DNA from: a virus
DNA length: 29,121 nucleotides
Strand: one strand, 5' to 3'
IMG/VR virus record: IMGVR_UViG_3300009506_000142
Location: 1 to 29,121 of that record
Each line of letters begins with the position of its first letter. Position 1 is the first letter of the stretch. Positions 25,875 to 29,121 of this stretch are shown here, piece by piece. Made by a program: the position numbers and the translations under genes. The notes beneath the pieces were generated by a model. It was given only the letters and a program-made list of their open reading frames with translations, did not search any database and was not told the origin of the DNA.

Positions 25875-26605
25875 GCCATCCCCCGACTCTTCAGTTCCTC
25901 GCGCATCTGATCCTCGGTAACGGTTCCAGAACTGGTGATCTTGAACCACCGTGGTCCGGCATCGACGAGCTTCATTCTATGGAGGGATGGATCCACGAGT
26001 TCGGCGAGCTTGTGTGGATCTTTCTGGTGATTGACGGGGAGGTTTTGTGCTTCGAGGAAGTTCTTTAGCTTGGTGATCGCGAAGACCGGTTCAGTAATCA
26101 ATTCTCTGTGGGAGATCACGTAGATCGGGATTCCGAGTCCTGATACGTCTCTCCAGAATGTATCCTCGTACTTGTTCGCGATTTGGACTGCTGAACTGAT
26201 GGGGATACTCTCGGCCTTGGCCATGGATGCGGCGACCTCATCGTGTGATCGCCACACCTTAACGATGGCTGGGATTCCCCGAATCACGTCGTTCCAGAAA
26301 TGTGTGAGGATTGTGCTCCTTGGGTCCTTGAAGGCCTGAATCCCTTCATCGGCGATGATCTCTCTGGCTTGCCTCTTAAGGACTTCGAGTTCCTCCTTTT
26401 TGACATCGCCAGGGAATTGATTGGAAAGGTTCAGTAACCTTCTGTTTACCATGCTGAGTTTCATGTGTTCGAAGAATCCACGGGGGTTTTCGGCTGATGG
26501 GAAGGCGAATAGTCCGGTTCTGGATCCCAGGTCGAGCCCGAGGTGGTGGATGATTTGCGCCACGACGGACGTTCCCGAGCGATTTACCCCGCAGATGAGC
26601 AACAT
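25871..26605 (-). CDS. Sulfotransferase-family protein, PAPS-type P-loop (244 aa)
   Basis: This enzyme class moves sulfate from PAPS to a sugar, lipid, small molecule or tyrosine. The 5'-phosphosulfate loop is GVNRSGTSVV at residues 6-15. ENPRGFFEH follows at 39-47. KDPRSTIL (93-100) and VWRSHDEVAASMAK (117-130) match the KDPR and RxPxEVxxS elements that bind the 3'-phosphate. The Arg and Ser of the latter motif are R119 and S127. I start at ATG 26605, with GGAGG 6 nt upstream; a longer TTG start at 26653 has nothing comparable. It heads an ATGA-linked chain of accessory genes. The substrate is unknown: sulfated surface glycan or virion glycan are both possible. A related nucleotide-dependent kinase is less likely. 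Confidence 0.8.
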   Translation of the reverse strand: MLLICGVNRSGTSVVAQIIHHLGLDLGSRTGLFAFPSAENPRGFFEHMKLSMVNRRLLNLSNQFPGDVKKEELEVLKRQAREIIADEGIQAFKDPRSTILTHFWNDVIRGIPAIVKVWRSHDEVAASMAKAESIPISSAVQIANKYEDTFWRDVSGLGIPIYVISHRELITEPVFAITKLKNFLEAQNLPVNHQKDPHKLAELVDPSLHRMKLVDAGPRWFKITSSGTVTEDQMREELKSRGMA

Positions 26606-26649
26606 TTCGGTCCTCCGGGAAGCAGCTATGGGTTGCGACCGTTTGGTTG

Positions 26650-27681
26650 TCAACCTTTTTCCGGATCTGGGTTCATTTCACCCGGTTTTGGGGCTGGATT
26701 GATCCATCCTTCGGGCATTTTCGGGTCTACGCCGCCGTAGATCTTGTTGAAGGTGTCGGACATGTCGGGATACATGCCGTCGGTGGGGTCTGGACCCGGC
26801 TTTTTGGCCTCCTGGGGCTCCTTTTGGCCGTTTGCCCAGTGGTACACGTCGTTCATGGCTGCGTATGCCTCGTGGAGTGACGGGGCGCTGGTTCTCCAGG
26901 CACCTCCCTTGGGGGAATCCCTCCATTCGAAGTATCCCCGCATGTACATGGACAGATCGTCCTTCTCGGGGAAGGTCTTGATCAGGTTCGAGACGGCCTT
27001 GTGGTCCTTGGGCTGGACGACATAGCCGGGGAACTTCCTTTGCCAGGCGTTTATTACGCTTCTGTGCATCGGATTTGGGGATTTTGGGGTTTTTGGCTTG
27101 GAGAATGCGGAGTCGGTGGGAGACGCGCCTGGGGGTCCTTCTTTCGAGGCCGAAGAAGCCGCAGCCGGATCCGATGGTCCCGGAACGGGTTCATCGGAGG
27201 AGGCTGCTGGTATGGTACTACTAGGGTAAATAGGACTTGGTACTACTACGGTCTCAGAATGGGACTTGGGAATTTGGGGTTCCGAAGTCTCAGAATGGGA
27301 CTTGGGGTTTTGGTCGGTTGGTTGAACGGTTTCGGCGGCGAGAACATCGGGGGTAGCGTCCTCCCAGAGCTGTAGCCGGCCGAGTGGGAGTGTGACCTCG
27401 TAGACATTTTTGTTCCCGGTTCCGCCCTTTTGCCGGATGACGTTGAGGTATCCGTGTTCTTCCAGCTCCCTGACGGCTCTCATGGAGCTATTTTTCGAGA
27501 TTCCGCACTGTTTTGCGATTGTTTCGTGTGTTGGGAAGACGACTCCGTAGGTTTGGGACATTCCGAAGAGGTATGTCCAGACGCACTTGCTGGCGGATGT
27601 GACGTTTGGGTCGGATAGGAGGAGTCGTGGCATGGTTTCGTACCTCTGGATTCGTGTCCAGAGGACGGACTTCTTGGGCAT
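26650..27681 (-). CDS. Winged-helix protein, replication-initiator or replisome-organizer-like (343 aa)
   Basis: Residues 28-98 form a winged helix-turn-helix: SASKCVWTYLF, then VFPTHETIAKQCGISKNSSMRAVRELEEHGYL and a wing (VIRQKGGTGNKNVYEVTL). This matches the N-terminal DNA-binding domain of many phage replication initiators. A Pro/Ser-rich linker (about 105-200) has an internal PKSHSET duplication. A C-terminal helical part (about 205-290: VINAWQRKFPGYVVQPKDHKAV and onward) resembles DnaD/replisome-organizer tails. GGAG 6 nt before ATG 27681 overlaps the previous gene's TAA. It would bind an origin or promoter near the operon head. A plain transcription factor is the alternative. Confidence 0.65.
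   Translation of the reverse strand: MPKKSVLWTRIQRYETMPRLLLSDPNVTSASKCVWTYLFGMSQTYGVVFPTHETIAKQCGISKNSSMRAVRELEEHGYLNVIRQKGGTGNKNVYEVTLPLGRLQLWEDATPDVLAAETVQPTDQNPKSHSETSEPQIPKSHSETVVVPSPIYPSSTIPAASSDEPVPGPSDPAAASSASKEGPPGASPTDSAFSKPKTPKSPNPMHRSVINAWQRKFPGYVVQPKDHKAVSNLIKTFPEKDDLSMYMRGYFEWRDSPKGGAWRTSAPSLHEAYAAMNDVYHWANGQKEPQEAKKPGPDPTDGMYPDMSDTFNKIYGGVDPKMPEGWINPAPKPGEMNPDPEKG
27251..27306. repeat. Two copies of a 20-bp direct repeat inside the winged-helix gene
   Basis: GTCTCAGAATGGGACTTGGG occurs at 27251-27270 and 27287-27306, 36 bp apart (12 codons). On the coding strand the copies encode the same PKSHSET peptide in the linker. A second short pair, GGTACTACTA, occurs at 27214-27223 and 27239-27248. 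They look like slippage duplications in a disordered linker. Confidence 0.8.
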
Positions 27682-27690
27682 TGGTTCTCC

Positions 27691-28257
27691 TTAGAGGCGG
27701 AAGTGGTCGTCGATCCACTGCAAGACGGTGGCCAGGGTGTTTCTCGGCTTGGAGGAATCTTCGATGGACTCGTAGGTGATGCTCGACCGTTTACCGTCCG
27801 GCATTTCCATGATCACGCATCGTTTGAGTGGATCGTCATGGAAGTCGAGTCCGTAGGTATTGGCGAACTCGCGGAGGCGGTTGATGTGCTCTAGGAGTTT
27901 CGGAGACCTGGGGTTAGGCTTCGCGGCTGTGTGGATTGGAGGAGCGTAGGTGTTGGGGTACGTCACGAACCACGTTGGAGTCGATGTCGCGAAGTATCCG
28001 CTGCCGGTGGTGAAATTCGTGGTCGTTCCTGTCGTTCTGGTCCAGGTGGTGTACGACGGCAGGGAGGAGAATCCTCCGGTGACCTTTCCTCCGGGCACCT
28101 TCATCGTCCCGAAGATGGCTTCATTCTCCTTTGGCCGGCTTTCTCTCTCCTCCCTTTTTTCTGCTGCGTCCTTTTCCGCCCTCTCAGCCGCCTCTAGGCC
28201 CTTTTCCGCCTTCTCTTCGTACATCTCATTGATCAGATCACCAATGTCGTCACTCAT
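27691..28257 (-). CDS. Unknown protein with charged helix and Thr/Tyr-rich linker (188 aa)
   Basis: No family is recognised. Residues about 10-45 form a highly charged Glu/Lys/Ala helix (KAEKGLEAAERAEKDAAEKR). Residues about 60-110 are low-complexity Thr/Ser/Tyr/Pro (TTWTRTTGTTTNFTTG). The C-terminal 70 residues form a compact mixed domain (RCVIMEMPDGKRSSITYESIED and LQWIDDHFRL). There are no membrane segments. AGGAGG stands 7 nt before ATG 28257. The gene lies 9 bp before the replication-type gene, so it may act with it, but that is only proximity. The Thr-rich linker could be a modification site or simply disordered. Confidence 0.65.
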   Translation of the reverse strand: MSDDIGDLINEMYEEKAEKGLEAAERAEKDAAEKREERESRPKENEAIFGTMKVPGGKVTGGFSSLPSYTTWTRTTGTTTNFTTGSGYFATSTPTWFVTYPNTYAPPIHTAAKPNPRSPKLLEHINRLREFANTYGLDFHDDPLKRCVIMEMPDGKRSSITYESIEDSSKPRNTLATVLQWIDDHFRL

Positions 28258-28289
28258 TTGGGTTCCTCCTGGAAGGTGACACCCAAACG

Positions 28290-28454
28290 CTACGATTCAT
28301 CCGCGAGGTTGGCAAGCGCATTTCTCAGCGCCTTGTCGAATCTCTCCTCCAGCTTCTTCACCAGCCTCTCCTGAATCTCCAATTCCCTTTTCAACTGTTC
28401 ATTCTCTTCCTGGAGCTTCTTCAGCTCCACTCTCATCACTTCGTACCCGGGCAT
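28290..28454 (-). CDS. Tiny coiled-coil protein (54 aa)
   Basis: A 54-codon frame starts at ATG 28454, directly after the TAG of the previous gene, and ends at TAG 28290. The product is one heptad-repeat helix rich in Leu, Glu and Lys (MRVELKKLQEENEQLKRELE, with leucines spaced by seven). It should form a parallel or antiparallel coiled coil. No other domain fits in this length. The tight junction and clear amphipathic pattern support a real gene. It may be a partner or inhibitor of a larger protein, but the target is unknown. Confidence 0.6.
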   Translation of the reverse strand: MPGYEVMRVELKKLQEENEQLKRELEIQERLVKKLEERFDKALRNALANLADES

Positions 28455-28706
28455 CTAGAAACCCCCGAACGGCGCGAACTTCTCCAACATCTCCTCCTCG
28501 CTCCGGAACATCAGATACTCCCCATCCTCCTTGAACATCAAAACAACCCCCCCATCCAACCACGTCACATGATCCCCCCCCCCCTTCAAAAAACTCCCCG
28601 GAATCCCATCACGAATCAAATCCGCAGATCCATAACGACCACCACTCTCCACCAAAAAACCCGCCCAAACATCTAAACGCTCACCAAACCTTCCCAGAAA
28701 TCCCAC
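28455..28706 (-). CDS. Small unknown protein with a G11 tract in its gene (83 aa)
   Basis: GTG 28706 is preceded by GAGGAGGG at about 5-7 nt, a strong ribosome binding site, and the frame runs 83 codons to TAG 28455. The product is Gly/Phe-rich, with the C-terminal half forming strands and a helix (HVTWLDGGVVLMFKEDGEYLMF, then a helical EEEMLEKFAPF). No family is recognised. The coding strand has runs of eleven G (28574-28584) and seven G (28547-28553); the longer one encodes a GGG turn. Any single-base slip would change the frame. Base use is far more G-rich than in the structural genes. It is probably the first gene of the operon. Confidence 0.6.
   Translation of the reverse strand: MGFLGRFGERLDVWAGFLVESGGRYGSADLIRDGIPGSFLKGGGDHVTWLDGGVVLMFKEDGEYLMFRSEEEMLEKFAPFGGF
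28574..28584 (-). repeat. Homopolymer run of eleven G (coding strand)
   Basis: Eleven consecutive C on the plus strand, thus G11 in the mRNA-like strand, lie inside the 83-codon gene. In bacteria such tracts are prone to slippage and can switch genes on and off. Whether this one varies cannot be told from one sequence, and a sequencing length error is possible. Confidence 0.85.
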
Positions 28707-28870
28707 AACAATCCCTCCTCAACTAGGTAACACCAATTACCCTACTTTTACACTATCTTCACACAAACTGCGCAGGTATCACCTCCGCACAACCCTACCT
28801 CAACCCCGCGAAAACCCTCTACAAAAATCGCTTGACAGAACTCCTAAAATCGTGGGAACCTACGGAGGGC

Positions 28871-28996
28871 CTCAAAACAATGAGATCGGGCGGGCGGGAA
28901 GAAGTGCCCGCGCAGGTTAGTCGATAACGCTTCCAAAGGAAGCAACATCGACGCCGCCGAGCAGGCAAGTGATCCTAACAATACCCCACAAGGATC
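28871..28996. other. Cluster of inverted repeats in the leader, centred on a 33-bp dyad
   Basis: Inverted repeats in order are: CTCA/TGAG (28871-28884), GCGGGC/GCCCGC (28890-28911), the 33-bp dyad at 28920-28952 (outer arms GTCGAT/ATCGAC, inner arms GCTTCC/GGAAGC, loop of three), and GATCCT/AGGATC (28971-28996). GTTAG (28916-28920) and CTAAC (28975-28979) could close an outer stem. In minus-strand RNA the two internal GUU loops could form G-U and U-U pairs and make one 15-step helix; in plus-strand RNA they would be A/C mismatches. This mildly favours a minus-strand leader RNA. A protein-binding DNA dyad is equally possible. Confidence 0.55.
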
Positions 28997-29005
28997 ATCT
29001 CTCCC

Positions 29006-29034
29006 ATTATCATCGTTCACTATAAGATCCCCAA
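29006..29034 (-). promoter_or_regulatory. Candidate sigma70-type promoter for the operon
   Basis: On the minus strand TTGGGG (29029-29034; three of six consensus bases) and GATAAT (29006-29011; five of six) are separated by exactly 17 bp. Transcription would begin near 28999 and run through the inverted-repeat cluster to the first gene, about 290 nt away. The -35 match is weak, and a phage-encoded polymerase could use something else. Confidence 0.35.
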
Positions 29035-29070
29035 TGTCTAGATATGTGTGGAATGTCTTAGGAGGATTAG

Positions 29071-29121
29071 TGCGCCTAGGCCCCTATGGGGGTGCCTAGG
29101 TGCCTAGGTGCCTAGGCTTGG
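29071..29121. repeat. CCTAGG cluster with tandem 8-bp repeats at the right edge
   Basis: CCTAGG occurs at 29075, 29095, 29103 and 29111; the last three form tandem copies of an 8-bp unit (GTGCCTAG). Between the first and second lies a CCCC-TAT-GGGG inverted repeat (29081-29091). The cluster reaches the window end and may continue. Similar iterated palindromes serve as operators or origin iterons in phages, but no function is shown here. Confidence 0.7.

Larger units (their letters stand above)
28707..29121. other. Non-coding region at the head of the operon, with structured DNA
   Basis: No convincing gene was found on either strand. From right to left it holds a CCTAGG repeat cluster (29075-29116), a possible minus-strand promoter (29006-29034), several inverted repeats (28871-28996), and an extremely C-rich, G-poor plus strand (about 28490-28850; by count 40 C against 7 G in 28701-28800). 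The skew breaks near 28855. This is the likely leader or control region of the operon and could include a replication origin or the early/late junction. Confidence 0.6.

Noticed and set aside
28832-28860. Plus-strand TTGACA as a promoter
   Set aside because: No -10 element at 16-18 bp spacing; TAAAAT lies only 7 bp away, and no plus-strand gene follows.
29060-29099. Plus-strand AGGAGG followed by GTG (9-codon mini-frame)
   Set aside because: The frame ends after nine codons inside the CCTAGG repeats and nothing recognisable follows.
28707-29121. tRNA, CRISPR array or known ribozyme in the non-coding region
   Set aside because: No T-loop consensus or cloverleaf, no regularly spaced 25-40 bp repeats, and no match by eye to twister, hammerhead or pistol cores.

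Overview
This window is most of the late (virion) region of a tailed double-stranded DNA bacteriophage with a short, podovirus-type tail. Every supported gene lies on the minus strand, so it reads from right to left. The virion type follows from the gene content: large terminase, portal, scaffold, HK97-fold capsid, a neck adaptor, a propeller-like tail hub/nozzle, two beta-helix tailspikes and three internal (ejection) proteins. No tape measure, tail tube, sheath or baseplate gene is present. The host cannot be named from the sequence. Base composition looks moderately GC-rich, strong GGAG-type ribosome binding sites point to a bacterial host, and CTAG is not obviously avoided. No tRNA, integrase, CRISPR array, lysis gene or polymerase was found.

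Layout in transcription order. (1) 29121-28707 is non-coding. It holds a CCTAGG repeat cluster, a possible promoter and several inverted repeats, followed by a strongly strand-skewed stretch. (2) 28706-26650 holds two tiny genes, an unknown 188-residue protein and a winged-helix protein like phage replication initiators. (3) 26605-23050 is an accessory cassette with tightly packed or overlapping genes: a sulfotransferase, a cysteine-containing beta-type protein, a ribbon-helix-helix-like protein, a glycosyltransferase and two small beta-rich proteins. (4) 23053-15479 is the head module: terminase, portal, two small proteins, scaffold, an unknown protein, a probable decoration protein and the major capsid protein. 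(5) 15427-10613 is the neck: a capsid-associated protein, a second glycosyltransferase, the adaptor and the nozzle/hub. (6) 10613-7419 holds two tandem tailspikes. (7) 7422 to the left edge holds a GNAT acetyltransferase and the ejection proteins; the last is a giant protein still open after 1,380 codons.

The genes are packed with 1-35 bp overlaps (ATGA, TGATG, TAATG) or short gaps, so they probably form one or a few long late transcripts with translational coupling. The terminase and portal would package DNA into scaffold-guided capsids. Adaptor, nozzle and tailspikes complete the tail, and the internal proteins would be ejected to carry DNA across the cell envelope. The glycosyltransferases, sulfotransferase and acetyltransferase suggest chemical modification of virion proteins or of host surface sugars. 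The most interesting points are this modification set, a possible RNA switch between capsid and neck genes at 15435-15470, and the structured leader with a G11 tract at the right end.
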